A stretch of 64,000 bases of DNA from Streptomyces fumigatiscleroticus (GCF_014647975.1 NZ_BMQF01000002.1:434001-498000), one strand, 5' to 3'. Shown: positions 27,839 to 36,077, counted from the first letter of the stretch. Translations and numbers: made by a program. The notes: generated by a model not told the origin, from the sequence alone.

Positions 27839-29880
27839 CGCCCGTACTGCTCCCGGACCTCCCGGTACCGCAGCAGCTCCGCGGCCACCGGGTCGAGGAC
27901 CCTGGCCCGGCCGCAGCCGGAGGCCGCTTCGCGCAACCGCCGTTCCGCCTCCAGGCCGTATCTCCGTGCCGGGCCGCGCGCCGCCATGCGGCAGCTCCAC
28001 TCGATGAGGGGCCCGCCGACGATGCCGGCCAGCATCAGCAGGACCGGCACGCCCAGGTTCGGGGACATGAAGCCGATGATCTGTCCCAGCAGCCACAGGC
28101 CGCCGACGACCTGGAGGAGGGTCATGGACGCCTGGGCCAGTACGGCCGCCGGCCACCATCCCGGGCGCGGTGGGCGCCCCGGAGGCAGTCCCGCGCGTGC
28201 CGCCAGGTCGTCGAGCGCCTCGGGCAGCCCCTGGGAGCCGCGGACGGCCGCCTCGCGCACCGCCTGTCCCCAGGGCGCCGGCAGCCCGGCCGACGCCCGG
28301 TCGGCCACCGTGCGCACCGCCTGCTCGACACGCTGCCGTGCCGTGGCCTCCTCGTCGGGCTGGGTGGGCACGGGGAGGCGTCCCGTGGGAGGTTCGCGCC
28401 GGTCGTGGTACCAGCGCCACAGCCGCAGCCAGGGTGTTCCGCAGGCCCGGCCCGCGTTGCGCAGCCACGCGCGTTCGGCCGCCTCGCCCGCCGCGGTGGC
28501 GCCCACCGCGTCCGCGAGCCGGGCCGCGAACTCCTCGCGCGCCTCCTCGCTGAGCCCGGTCCGCCGCCCGGTGACGTAGACCGGCCGCAGCCGCCACGCG
28601 GCGACGTCCACGTCGGCCGAGATCCGGCGGCCGGCGGCCCCGCGCTCCGCCACGAACTGGCCGAGCGCCTCGCGCAGATCGCCGACGCCGTCCCCGGTGA
28701 GCGCGGAGAGCGCCAGCACGGTCGCGCCCGGCTCGCCGTGCTCCCCCAGGGCGATGCCGTCCTCGTCGAGCAGCCGCCGCAGATCGTCCAGGACCTGCTC
28801 GGCGGCCTCTCCGGGGAGCCGGTCGGTCTGGTTGAGAACGACGAACATGATCTCCGCGTGGCCGGCCATCGGCCGCAGATAGCGCTCGTGCAGGACGGCG
28901 TCGGCGTACTTCTCGGGGTCGACGACCCAGACGACCGCGTCGACCAGCGCCAGGATGCGGTCCACCTGCTCGCGGTGGACGACGGCCGCCGAGTCGTGGT
29001 CGGGCAGGTCGACCAGGACCAGCCCGCGCAGCTGCTCGTCCGCTTCGCCGTTGTGCAGGGGGCGCCGCCGCAGCCGGGGCGGGATGCCGAGCCGCTCGAT
29101 GAGGCTCGCTCCGCCGTCGCTCCAGCTGCACGCGATCGGCGCGGCGGTGGTCGGGCGGCGTACCCCGGTCTCCGAGATGGTCACTCCGGCGAGCGCGTTG
29201 AACAGCTGCGACTTGCCGCTGCCGGTGGCGCCCGCGATGGCGACGACGGTGTGCTGCCCGGACAGGCGCCGCCGCGCGGCCGACTCGTCCAGCACCCGGC
29301 CCGCCTCGGCGAGCGTCCTGCTGTCGAGCCGTGTGCGGGAGAGCCCCACCAGCTCCCGCAGCGCGTCGAGCCGGTTCCGCAGCGCTCCGTCGTACGCCAG
29401 GGGAGTCACGGTCGCCGTGCCGGGTGCCCTGCTCTCCGCGACGGCGAACTGCTCCGCGGTGCCGGTCTCCGAGACCCTCCGCGCGATCAGCCCGTCGTCC
29501 CAGTCCCCGGCGGACTCCGCCCGGCCGGGACCGGCGGGTACCGGGGAACCGCCGTCCGTCCGCCCGGGAGGGCGCCCGTCGGGGCAGCGGGAGGTGCCGG
29601 CGTCCCGCACGCGCGCGTGGGCGTCGTTTCCGGTCTCCCCGGGAGAACGGCCCTCGGCGGAGCTCCCGGAGCCGCCCTCGTCCCCTTCGCGGGCGCTTCC
29701 CGCGGCTCCGACGGCGGCAGGGCCCTCGGGGGAGGCGTCCTCCGCAGGGGACCCGTTACCGGCGGCGTCCCCGGAGGCCGCGCCGCCCGAGCGGTCGGCG
29801 CGGTCGGCGCGGTCGGCGCGGTCGGCGCGGTCGGCGCGGTCGGCGCGGTCGGCGTGATCCTGGTCGGTGACGGCGGTCAT
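27808..29880 (-). CDS. YfjP-type membrane-associated GTPase
   Basis: This 690-residue protein carries a GTPase domain: P-loop GATGSGKSQLFNAL, switch-like RRPTTAAP, DLPDHDSA as the G3 motif, and VVLNQTDRL as the G4 motif. A hydrophobic pair near 570-620 (WPAAVLAQASMTLLQVVGGLWLL, then VPVLLMLAGIVGG) suggests a membrane hairpin, as in dynamin-like proteins. The N-terminal 150 residues are disordered and begin with a DRA tripeptide repeat. It begins 3 bases after the stop of a paralogous GTPase gene. The pair may act together at the membrane; the process is unknown. Confidence 0.85.
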   Translation of the reverse strand: MTAVTDQDHADRADRADRADRADRADRADRSGGAASGDAAGNGSPAEDASPEGPAAVGAAGSAREGDEGGSGSSAEGRSPGETGNDAHARVRDAGTSRCPDGRPPGRTDGGSPVPAGPGRAESAGDWDDGLIARRVSETGTAEQFAVAESRAPGTATVTPLAYDGALRNRLDALRELVGLSRTRLDSRTLAEAGRVLDESAARRRLSGQHTVVAIAGATGSGKSQLFNALAGVTISETGVRRPTTAAPIACSWSDGGASLIERLGIPPRLRRRPLHNGEADEQLRGLVLVDLPDHDSAAVVHREQVDRILALVDAVVWVVDPEKYADAVLHERYLRPMAGHAEIMFVVLNQTDRLPGEAAEQVLDDLRRLLDEDGIALGEHGEPGATVLALSALTGDGVGDLREALGQFVAERGAAGRRISADVDVAAWRLRPVYVTGRRTGLSEEAREEFAARLADAVGATAAGEAAERAWLRNAGRACGTPWLRLWRWYHDRREPPTGRLPVPTQPDEEATARQRVEQAVRTVADRASAGLPAPWGQAVREAAVRGSQGLPEALDDLAARAGLPPGRPPRPGWWPAAVLAQASMTLLQVVGGLWLLGQIIGFMSPNLGVPVLLMLAGIVGGPLIEWSCRMAARGPARRYGLEAERRLREAASGCGRARVLDPVAAELLRYREVREQYGRVAGVAAAPR
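29789..29858. repeat. 9-bp tandem repeat at the GTPase N-terminus
   Basis: GCGGTCGGC is repeated about seven times without interruption, encoding DRA repeats at residues 10-29. Because the unit is a multiple of three, copy-number change would keep the frame. Confidence 0.85.
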
Positions 29881-29883
29881 CGG

Positions 29884-31491
29884 TCACCTCTCCTTCTTCA
29901 GTACGGACAGCGCGGCGATGAGTTCCGCCTGGGGCTCCGGATGCACGTCGAGCGCGTCGAGCGGGGCCAGGCGGCGCTCGCGCTCGATGTGCAGGACCCG
30001 GTCGACGTGTTCGGTGAGCAGCCGTCCGCCCCGGTCGCGCAGCCGCAGCGCACCGTGGGCGCCGAGCCGCTCGGCGAGCCGCTCACCGGCGCCGCGCGCC
30101 CGGCGGCCGCCCAGCAGGGCCGTGGCGACCAGGGCGGCCACCGCCTCGGGATCCGGCGCGACGCTCCGCTCCAGCTCGCGCACCTCCTCCTCGGCGTACT
30201 CCTCCAGCTCCCGCCGCCAGCGCCGTACGGCCATGCCGATGCGGTGCTCGGCGCTCTCCAGGCCGGGGTCGTGGCCTGCCAGCTCGGGGGCGTCCGCCGC
30301 CGGTTCGCGCCGCCAGGCCTGGTCGACGCGCTCGTCGGCGGCGGTGACGGAACACAGCAGGAGGGCGCTCAGGCTCTCGGTGAGGGCGTCGAGGAGCTCG
30401 CCTGCGGAGCAGTCGACCGGGAAGGCGCGCCAGCGCTTCAGGGCGTCACCGGCGAGGACGGCCCCGGCCTGGAGCCGGCGTCGCACGCGCGCGTGCTCGC
30501 TGTCGTACGCCCCGTCGACGGCGGCGACGAGGCGCAGCGCGGCCGCGTACTGCGCGGCGGCGGCGCCGGCCAGCTCGGACATCCGGGACGTGAGGGAGTC
30601 CAGGACTCCGTGGGCCGTGCGGGCCAGGGCGTGCTGCCGGGCGGCAGGATCCTGGGCCCGGTGGACGAGCCAGCTCCGCAGCGCCGCCACGGCGGTGGCC
30701 GGCAGCAGCCCGCCGCCCCAGGCCGACTCGGGCAGCTCGGGCACGGTGAACCGGGGGACGTCGCCGAGGCCGGCCTTGGTGAGCAGCGCGCCGTACTGCC
30801 GGGAGACCTCCGAGACGACCTGGTGGGGCACCCGGTCCAGGACGGTCACCAGGGTGACGTCGTACTCCTTGGCGGTGCGCAGCAGGTGCCAGGGCACGGC
30901 GTCGGCGTACCGGGCGGCCGTCGTGACCATGACCCAGATGTCGGCCGCGCTGAGCAGTTCGGCGGCGAGGACGCGGTTGTCGGACACCAGGGAGTCGATG
31001 TCGGGCGCGTCGAGCAGGGCGAGGCCGGGAGGCAGGGTGTCGGCGGTCTCGATGCGCAGCACGCGCGCCGGGTTCTCCCCCGGCAGCAGCAGGTCGTCCC
31101 CCGCTTCCTGGTGGGGCACCCACACGCGCGTGAGGTCGGGCAGGACCCGCATACCGCTGAACCAGTGATGGTCCTCCGGATGGCACACCAGGACCGGGGT
31201 CCGTGTCGTCGGCCGCAGCACGCCCGCCTCGCTGACCCGCCGCCCCACGAGCGAGTTCACCAGCGTGGACTTTCCGGCCCCGGTGGAACCGCCCACCACG
31301 GCCAGCAGGGGTGCTTCGGGCTCTCTCAACCGGGGCACCAAGTAGTCGTCGAGCTGCGCAAGCAGTTCGTCGCGGTTGGCACGCGCGCGTGGGGCCCCCG
31401 CCAGGGGCAGCGGGAAGCGTGCGGCGGCGACACGGTCGCGCAGGGCGGAGAGTGCGTCGAGCAGTTGAGGCCGTACGTCCAGAGTCACCAC
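29884..31491 (-). CDS. Dynamin/YfjP-type GTPase, first of a tandem pair
   Basis: This 535-residue GTPase has the P-loop [31 protein letters not shown], the G3-like DAPDIDSLV and the G4-like VTVLDRVP. The rest is helical ([16 protein letters not shown] charged stretches), with no strong membrane helix, so it may rely on its neighbour for membrane contact. I chose GTG 31491 ([11 protein letters not shown]) because a TAAAAT -10-like hexamer lies inside the longer reading frame at 31508-31513. ATG 31530 would add 13 residues. Function is unknown; position 5' of the second GTPase indicates one operon. Confidence 0.85.
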   Translation of the reverse strand: MVTLDVRPQLLDALSALRDRVAAARFPLPLAGAPRARANRDELLAQLDDYLVPRLREPEAPLLAVVGGSTGAGKSTLVNSLVGRRVSEAGVLRPTTRTPVLVCHPEDHHWFSGMRVLPDLTRVWVPHQEAGDDLLLPGENPARVLRIETADTLPPGLALLDAPDIDSLVSDNRVLAAELLSAADIWVMVTTAARYADAVPWHLLRTAKEYDVTLVTVLDRVPHQVVSEVSRQYGALLTKAGLGDVPRFTVPELPESAWGGGLLPATAVAALRSWLVHRAQDPAARQHALARTAHGVLDSLTSRMSELAGAAAAQYAAALRLVAAVDGAYDSEHARVRRRLQAGAVLAGDALKRWRAFPVDCSAGELLDALTESLSALLLCSVTAADERVDQAWRREPAADAPELAGHDPGLESAEHRIGMAVRRWRRELEEYAEEEVRELERSVAPDPEAVAALVATALLGGRRARGAGERLAERLGAHGALRLRDRGGRLLTEHVDRVLHIERERRLAPLDALDVHPEPQAELIAALSVLKKER

Positions 31492-31812
31492 ATGCGAAGA
31501 ATGCCCAATTTTAGGGGATATCTGAAGCATATGAGCATGTCTGCGTGCCGACAGAACACATGGGACGGAAGGGATGAGTGGGGCGCGAGCACAGTCCAGG
31601 CATAACGAGTGCACAACACCCGATGCGTGAGACGCCAAAAGCGATGCACGATTCGTACCTGCCTGCGATTATCAGGACCGCTTCACCGAACCTCCACATC
31701 GAGCCACGGAGGCGAAGCAACAGGGACAGGGAGCCGGGAGCCCTATCCTTGTCCCCGGCAACGTCACGGATCAGCCCACACCCGGGCACCAGGACAGAGG
31801 CCACCACACCAG
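31492..31812. promoter_or_regulatory. Divergent region between GTPase pair and tRNA-Arg
   Basis: The minus strand shows TAAAAT at 31508-31513 as a likely -10 for the GTPase operon, about 17 nt before the chosen start. The region around 31500-31690 is AT-rich for this genome. GGGACA/TGTCCC form a weak dyad near 31717-31757. No gene is seen. Confidence 0.4.
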
Positions 31813-31888
31813 GCCCCCGTAGCTCAGTGGATAGAGCAGGCGCCTTCTAAGCGCTTGGCCGCAGGTTCGAGTCCTGCCGGGGGCGCCA
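31813..31888 (+). tRNA. tRNA-Arg (anticodon UCU)
   Basis: The cloverleaf is complete. The acceptor GCCCCCG pairs with CGGGGGC. The D arm contains GCTCAGTGGATAGAGC. The anticodon stem GGCGC/GCGCT holds loop CTTCTAA, whose anticodon TCT reads AGA/AGG. The T arm is GCAGG-TTCGAGT-CCTGC. CCA is encoded. AGA is a rare codon here. No integrase or duplicated 3' end is visible nearby. Confidence 0.97.
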
Positions 31889-31894
31889 CGACAC

Positions 31895-31913
31895 GTCCTC
31901 CTTCCAGGAGGAC
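31895..31913 (+). terminator. tRNA-Arg terminator
   Basis: GTCCTCCT and AGGAGGAC form a perfect 8-bp stem with a 3-nt loop seven bases after the tRNA. Confidence 0.7.
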
Positions 31914-31934
31914 TCCCGTCGGCCGGTACTGGTC

Positions 31935-32082
31935 CGCCCGGTCCGGAACGCCCACTCTCCGCCCGTTGCGAACTCGGCCGAAACCGGTCCCCGACGCGCC
32001 AGGAGCCGATACCCCGGCCGAGGAGGCCGGGGAAAGACAGGTTCCGGGCGAGTTCGCGACGGGCCGGGAGCCGGACCGGGCG
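31935..32082. repeat. Large imperfect inverted repeat with nested hairpin
   Basis: The left arm CGCCCGGTCCGG at 31935 and GCCCGTTGCGAACTCG at 31961 are matched in inverse order by CGAGTTCGCGACGGGC at 32049 and CCGGACCGGGCG at 32071, with one mismatch. Inside sits a perfect CCCCGGCC/GGCCGGGG hairpin at 32012-32032. It could fold as a structured RNA or be an element remnant. The rest of the 31889-32579 gap shows no convincing gene. Confidence 0.6.
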
Positions 32083-32492
32083 TCCGTCCCGCGCCGCGAA
32101 GATGCGCAGACTTCGGAGCAGAATCGGATCGGCGCGCTCGCCTCCGAGCCGGGGAACCCGGCGGCCGGGGGCTGCCGTTCCGCCCGCGCGAGAGCCCTGA
32201 AGCGGTCGTGCGTGACGGCCGGTCCGTCGTCATGGCCGGAGGTCACGGCGCCGCACCCGCGCAGTCGCCAAGCGCCTCGGCCGTCTCCCGCGCGGACAGG
32301 CCGGCCGTCCGGGCGATTTTGGGCGATTCCATGCGATGTCACCGGCTCCCAGCGCCACCGCCGCGAAGGCGCGCCGCGCGGGAAGGCCAAGGGGCGGCAC
32401 CGGACACAGCGGAACGATTCTCCCCCGCGTCGGCCGCTACGCCAAGCGCGCCGCGCTCACCCGTCCAAAAAGGGTGATCCGCACATTCCCGC

Positions 32493-32520
32493 CGTGACCA
32501 CCCGTGTTCGGGCGCGTTGA
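32493..32520 (+). promoter_or_regulatory. Sigma-BldN-like promoter of chpG
   Basis: CGTGAC, a 16-bp spacer, then CGTTGA, 60 bp before the chaplin start. The recalled sigma-BldN consensus is CGTAAC-N16-CGTTGA, so this matches 11 of 12 bases. Confidence 0.65.
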
Positions 32521-32579
32521 ACGGGAAGTGCGGCGGCGCGTCCTGCCGCCGCGCTCCCCGAGTTCAGAAGGAGAACGTG

Positions 32580-32960
32580 ATGTCTCGCATCGCGAAGGCA
32601 GCCGGTGCCGTCCTCGGCGCCGGTGCCGTGGTACTCAGCGGCACCGGCCTGGCCATGGCGGACGCGGGCGCCCAGGGCGCGGCCGTCGGCTCGCCCGGTG
32701 TCCTGTCGGGCAACGCCCTCCAGGTTCCGATCGACGTGCCGATCAACCTGTGCGGCAACACCGTCGATGTGATCGGCCTGTTGAACCCGGCCTTCGGCAA
32801 CGTCTGCAAGAACGGCGACGAGCACGGCGAGGGCGGCCACCACGGCGGCCATGACCAGGGCGAGGGCCAGGACGACGGCCGGGGTCAGGGCCCGGGCCCG
32901 GAGCAGGGTGACCACCACGGCGGGGCCGGGGGCGAGGGGCAGGGCGGCTACGGCCACTGA
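32580..32960 (+). CDS. chpG: Short chaplin with Gly/His/Gln-rich tail
   Basis: Chaplins are secreted amphipathic proteins that assemble into amyloid-like films on aerial hyphae and spores. The signal peptide is residues 1-28 (VLGAGAVVLSGTGLAMA). The chaplin domain follows (GSPGVLSGN, VPINLCGNTVDVIGLLNPAFGNVC) with Cys58 and Cys76 for the disulphide. Unusually, 50 more residues follow, nearly all Gly, His, Asp, Glu and Gln (GEGGHHGGHDQGEGQDDGRG). Short chaplins normally end within a few residues of the second Cys. The symbol rests on its place next to the tyrosinase pair, as recalled for S. coelicolor. ATG 32580 follows AAGGAG. Confidence 0.92.
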   Translation: MSRIAKAAGAVLGAGAVVLSGTGLAMADAGAQGAAVGSPGVLSGNALQVPIDVPINLCGNTVDVIGLLNPAFGNVCKNGDEHGEGGHHGGHDQGEGQDDGRGQGPGPEQGDHHGGAGGEGQGGYGH

Positions 32961-33000
32961 GCACCCTCCCACGCGCACGGCTCGGCCCGTACGCACCGAA

Positions 33001-33030
33001 GAGCCCCGGCACTTCAGCGCCGGGGCTCTT
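33001..33030 (+). terminator. chpG terminator
   Basis: GAGCCCCGGC and GCCGGGGCTC form a 10-bp stem with a 7-nt loop followed by TTT. Six or more fragments of the same GCCGGGGCT arm recur out to about 33140, apparently decayed copies of the hairpin. Confidence 0.85.
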
Positions 33031-33205
33031 TCCCCGTGCCGGGGCTCCGTCCCGTGCCGGGGCTTTTCTCTCACGCCGGGGCTCCATCCCGTGCCGGGGG
33101 TTTTCTCCCGCGCCGGCGCTTCTCGCGCCGGGGCTTTCTCCTTCGCGGGGGCGCAGTCTCCTATGCCGGGCGCGGGGGCGGACTCCCGGGCGTACGGGAG
33201 CGGGA

Positions 33206-33475
33206 CACCATGGGCGCGGAGCACCGTGGGCGCGGAGCACCGTAGGCGCGGAGCACCGTGGGCGCGGAGCACCGTGGGCGCGGAGCACCGTGGGCGCGGA
33301 GCACCGTAGACGCGGAGCACCGTAGACGCGGAGCACCGTAGACGCGGAGCACCGTGGGCGCGGAGCACCGTAGACGCGGAGCACCGTAGACGCGGAGCAC
33401 CGTAGACGCGGGGCACCGTAGACGCGGGGCACCGTAGGCGCGGGGCACCGTGGGCGCGGGGCACCGTAGGCGCGG
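33206..33475. repeat. 16-bp tandem minisatellite, about 16-17 copies
   Basis: The unit is GGGCGCGGAGCACCGT. Variants read AGGC or AGAC at the first bases, and the last four copies read GGGGCACC. Sixteen CACCGT cores occur at 16-bp spacing. A 16-bp period shifts frame each copy and spans three codons per 48 bp, so it is not coding. It fills the gap between the chaplin and tyrosinase genes. Confidence 0.95.
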
Positions 33476-33512
33476 GGGCGGAGACCGCGGCCCGAGGAGG
33501 GCCGGCGGTTCC

Positions 33513-34379
33513 TCACGCGTACCGGTAGATCCGGCTGTGGTCCTCCAGCTCGTCCGGTGTCACGTCCCACGGCGGCATCCGCTCGTACCGGGCGACGATC
33601 CGTTCGTGCTGCGGGCTGTCACGGCCGGGCGGACCGGCGGGGAGGTAGCGGACGCCCCGGTGCCGGCGCTGCCAGCGGGACCACTGGAGATCGATGAAGG
33701 CATGGTGCAGCCAGAACACCGGGTCGTTGACGGACGCGCCGCCGACCATGGCCCCGCCGACCCAGCGGTGCACCCGGTTGTGGTTCCGCCAGGAGCCGCT
33801 GCCGTGCCCGGCCCCCCACCCCTCCAGCTTGTTGCGGAACCCCCTCTTGGCCGTCGAGTCCCAGGGGGCCGTGTCGTAGACCGGATCCTTCAGCGCCCAC
33901 TCCAGGTCGCTCGCGGTCGGCAGGGCGATCGGGTCGCGGGCGCGGCCGAGGTCCCGGGTGAGGAACTCCCCGTCGGTCACGCCCTCCCTGAGGGTCCAGT
34001 TGCCCTCCGCATGGGCGAACGGCCCGGTCGTCACCCGGCGGTCGGAACGCCGTCCGTTGCCGCCGAGGAGGTCCGGGATCCAGGGCACGGAGGTGGCGGT
34101 GCGGTTCCTGGTCCAGTCCCAGTACGGCACCGTCACCGAGGACTCGACCCGGCGCAGCGCCCGCTCCAGCTCCAGCAGGAACTGGCGGTGCCAGGGCAGG
34201 AAGGTCGGTGCCATGTGGGCCGTACGCAGGCCGCGCTCCCCGTCGGGGACGTAGTGGTCGATGTGGATCCGCACGAACTCGTCGTACTCGCCCCGCCGTT
34301 TGACCTCCAGCAGCGCCCCGACGAACCGCCGCCGCTCCCCCCGGGTCAGCGTGCTGACGTCCCTACGCGTGTACGTCAT
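33513..34379 (-). CDS. melC2: Tyrosinase (MelC2/MelD2 type)
   Basis: This 288-residue type-3 copper enzyme oxidises monophenols and o-diphenols to quinones, the first step in melanin formation. CuA ligands are His39 (or 42), His55 in RTAHMAPTFLPWHRQF and His64. CuB ligands are His200 and His204 in WRNHNRVHRW and His226 in DPVFWLHHAFID. Length and motifs match Streptomyces tyrosinases. It has no signal peptide and depends on the MelC1 partner for copper and Tat export. Its start overlaps melC1 by 17 bp. Its place between chaplins suggests quinone cross-linking of the developing surface, an inference. Confidence 0.95.
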   Translation of the reverse strand: MTYTRRDVSTLTRGERRRFVGALLEVKRRGEYDEFVRIHIDHYVPDGERGLRTAHMAPTFLPWHRQFLLELERALRRVESSVTVPYWDWTRNRTATSVPWIPDLLGGNGRRSDRRVTTGPFAHAEGNWTLREGVTDGEFLTRDLGRARDPIALPTASDLEWALKDPVYDTAPWDSTAKRGFRNKLEGWGAGHGSGSWRNHNRVHRWVGGAMVGGASVNDPVFWLHHAFIDLQWSRWQRRHRGVRYLPAGPPGRDSPQHERIVARYERMPPWDVTPDELEDHSRIYRYA

Positions 34380-35007
34380 GCCGCCTTCTCGGGTGCGGGT
34401 GGTCGCCGCCGGCCGTCTCGGCGGTGCCCGTGTCGCGCAGGTGCTGTCCGGCGCCGAGTTCGTCGACGGCCGCGCGGGCCGCCTGGAGCGGGGTGGGGTA
34501 CGACCCGTAGTGGTCGACCATGCTCAGCCAGGAACCGTCGGCCCGGCGCATCAGGTGCAGCGGCCGGCCGTCCACGGTGACGTGCCAGCTCCCGCCGCCG
34601 ACGGCACGTTTCTCATGGGTCCTGACGCCCTGGATGTGGCGGCCCCGGTAGATCTCGTCGAAGTCGACGCCCTCGGGGCCGTTCGCGGCGGGCGGGGCCG
34701 CCGGGGAGTCCCGCAGACGGGAGACGACGACCGGGGCCAGCGCCACCGCGAGGGCCGGGGCGAGCAGCCCGAGCATCAGCTCCCGGCGTGTTCTGGAGGT
34801 TCCTGGGGTTTCCGGGGTTTCCGGGGTTTCCGAAGTCTTCGGGGTTTCTGAGGTTTTCGGGTTTTCCGGAGTTTCCAGGTTTTCCGGGGTTTCCCGCGTT
34901 TCTTGTGGTTCTCGTGTTTCTCGCGTGCGTGCGGGTTCGTGGCCCGCCGGATCCGTCGGCCCGCCGGTCTTTCCGCCCTCCGGTGTTCCGTCCACGTCGA
35001 CGGCCAT
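34363..35007 (-). CDS. melC1: Tyrosinase copper chaperone MelC1 with long N-terminal repeat
   Basis: MelC1 delivers copper to apo-tyrosinase and carries it out on the Tat pathway. The conserved core is FDEIYRGRHIQGVRTH, then GGSWHVTVDGRPLHLMRRADGSWLSMVDHYGSYPTPLQAARAAVDEL, ending in a His-rich tail. The Tat-like signal TRRELMLGLLAPALAVALAPV begins only near residue 72. Before it are about 70 residues made of ETPE/TSETPK repeats, so at 214 residues it is much longer than usual (about 120-150). ATG 35007 has GGGAGTG 6 nt upstream, so the extension may be real. No internal start near the RR motif has a better site. Confidence 0.88.
   Translation of the reverse strand: MAVDVDGTPEGGKTGGPTDPAGHEPARTRETREPQETRETPENLETPENPKTSETPKTSETPETPETPGTSRTRRELMLGLLAPALAVALAPVVVSRLRDSPAAPPAANGPEGVDFDEIYRGRHIQGVRTHEKRAVGGGSWHVTVDGRPLHLMRRADGSWLSMVDHYGSYPTPLQAARAAVDELGAGQHLRDTGTAETAGGDHPHPRRRHDVHA
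34797..34920. repeat. GTTTCCGGG-type tandem repeats inside melC1
   Basis: Short units around GGGGTTTCC and GTTTTCCGG recur about a dozen times and encode the ETPE/ETRE-rich N-terminal extension. The tract is T-rich and purine-pyrimidine biased compared with its surroundings. Confidence 0.85.
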
Positions 35008-35049
35008 CGCTCACTCCCGGTCCGCTCCGCTCGTGTTCACATGCATGCC

Positions 35050-35568
35050 TCACAGCCCCGGTCCGACTCCCAGGTCGGCCGTCGGCACGGTCTGTACGGC
35101 GGGAGTGACTACGCCCGCCTGCGGCAGCCTCGCCCGCGGAACGCCGTAGTTCTCGGGGTCGGGCGAGGTGAGCGGGGGGTTGAGGGCGAGGCCCGGTGCG
35201 AGCGCGCGCAGCTCGGAGGCGGGGGCGTCGACGGCGGCGTGGTCGAAGTCGTCCCCGAGGACGTGCGGCAGCGGTGCGCGCGCGTCCGCGCCGGGCAGGC
35301 CGCTGCTGACCGGCAACTGCGGCAGCGCCCGCTCCGGGAGCAAGCGGCTCCGGGAGAACCGCGGCCCCTCGGGCGCGCCCGGCCGCGGCACGGCCAGCTC
35401 GCCGGTGACCTCGGGCAGCTCCATGTGGAGCGACTGCTCGGCCCCTCCCAGCGGTACGGGCACGGGGACGGCCGCGGTGGCCGGGGTCGCGGTGACGCCC
35501 ACCGCCGCGGCGACGCCCGCGACGACGGCGGCGAGGGTTCCTCGGGAGGTCGACTTCATCTCAGGCAC
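35050..35568 (-). CDS. Secreted protein of unknown function
   Basis: This 172-residue protein has a signal peptide (LAAVVAGVAAAVGVTATPATA, about 11-32) and a Pro/Leu-rich mature part without Cys or a sorting signal. No family is recognised. GTG 35568 follows GGAAGGA by 5 nt; ATG 35559 is an alternative. A CGTTGA hexamer lies on the minus strand at 35630-35635, 62 bp upstream, as in the nearby chaplin promoters, but no matching -35 was found. Its place between melC1 and chaplin genes suggests a surface or developmental role, by position only. Confidence 0.8.
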   Translation of the reverse strand: MPEMKSTSRGTLAAVVAGVAAAVGVTATPATAAVPVPVPLGGAEQSLHMELPEVTGELAVPRPGAPEGPRFSRSRLLPERALPQLPVSSGLPGADARAPLPHVLGDDFDHAAVDAPASELRALAPGLALNPPLTSPDPENYGVPRARLPQAGVVTPAVQTVPTADLGVGPGL

Positions 35569-35720
35569 GGTTCCTTCCGGTGTTCGGCGTCCAGAATTCG
35601 GCGTTCCAGGACTCGACGGCTCACTGTCCTCAACGCGTAACGACGCCGGGAGCGGTCCGGGCGCGCAATTCCCCCGTGTGCCGCAGTAGTACGACCGGGC
35701 ATGGCATTCCGGGGACGCCG

Positions 35721-35755
35721 AGGGCCGGTTCCGTACCGTGTACGGAACCGGCCCT
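35721..35755. terminator. Strong hairpin after the small secreted protein gene
   Basis: AGGGCCGGTTCCGTA and its exact complement form a 15-bp perfect stem with a 5-nt loop, 44 bases beyond the minus-strand stop at 35799. Confidence 0.85.
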
Positions 35756-35798
35756 GGTGGGAAAGAGCGCCGAAAGGCCTCGCTGCCGCCGGGGAACG

Positions 35799-36077
35799 TC
35801 AGCCCTTCAGCGGAAGGCCGCCGAGCAGTCCGCTGCTGGAGTTCAGCGTGTCGGTCGCGCCGTTCACGGTGCTCAGCATGGAGTCCTTGTTCTCGGTGTC
35901 GAGGGCGTCCGACTGGTGCTTCAGCGGCATCGGGTCGAGGGGCTCCGAGGTGAGGCTGTTCAGGCCGCCGTTGAGGCTGGTGGGCAGCTCAGAGGCATCC
36001 TGGGCGAACGCGGGCGCGGCGGCACCGGCGAGGACGAGGGACCCGGCGACGACAGCGGCGGCCTTCAGGGACTTCAT
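35799..36077 (-). CDS. Small secreted protein of unknown function
   Basis: The 92-residue product has a clear signal peptide (MKSLKAAAVVAGSLVLAGAAAPAFA, cleavage near 25). The 67-residue mature part is rich in Ser, Asn, Leu and Asp, without Cys, and ends GLLGGLPLKG. The pattern NGGLNSLTSEPLD, then SSSGLLGGL, resembles other small Streptomyces cell-surface proteins, but no family is recognised. ATG 36077 follows AAAGGAG. It is a single-gene unit ending in a strong hairpin, in the chaplin/tyrosinase neighbourhood. Confidence 0.85.
   Translation of the reverse strand: MKSLKAAAVVAGSLVLAGAAAPAFAQDASELPTSLNGGLNSLTSEPLDPMPLKHQSDALDTENKDSMLSTVNGATDTLNSSSGLLGGLPLKG

Noticed and set aside
31824..32390. 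A 188-residue minus-strand open frame ending PPAGLEPAAKRLEGACSIH.
   Set aside because: Its 3' end is the antisense of tRNA-Arg, a well-known source of false proteins; there is no ribosome site and no family resemblance.
31813..32579. Integrated element or attachment site beside tRNA-Arg.
   Set aside because: No integrase and no second copy of the tRNA 3' end were found in the window; flanking genes match a conserved chromosomal order.
32457..33464. A minus-strand frame with RCSASTVLRVYGAP-type repeats.
   Set aside because: It is only the 16-bp minisatellite read through in a frame that happens to lack stops; it also runs antisense to the chaplin gene.
33206..33475. Possible CRISPR or origin-type iteron array from 16-bp repeats.
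   Set aside because: No spacers, units directly abutting, no replication gene and no DnaA boxes near.
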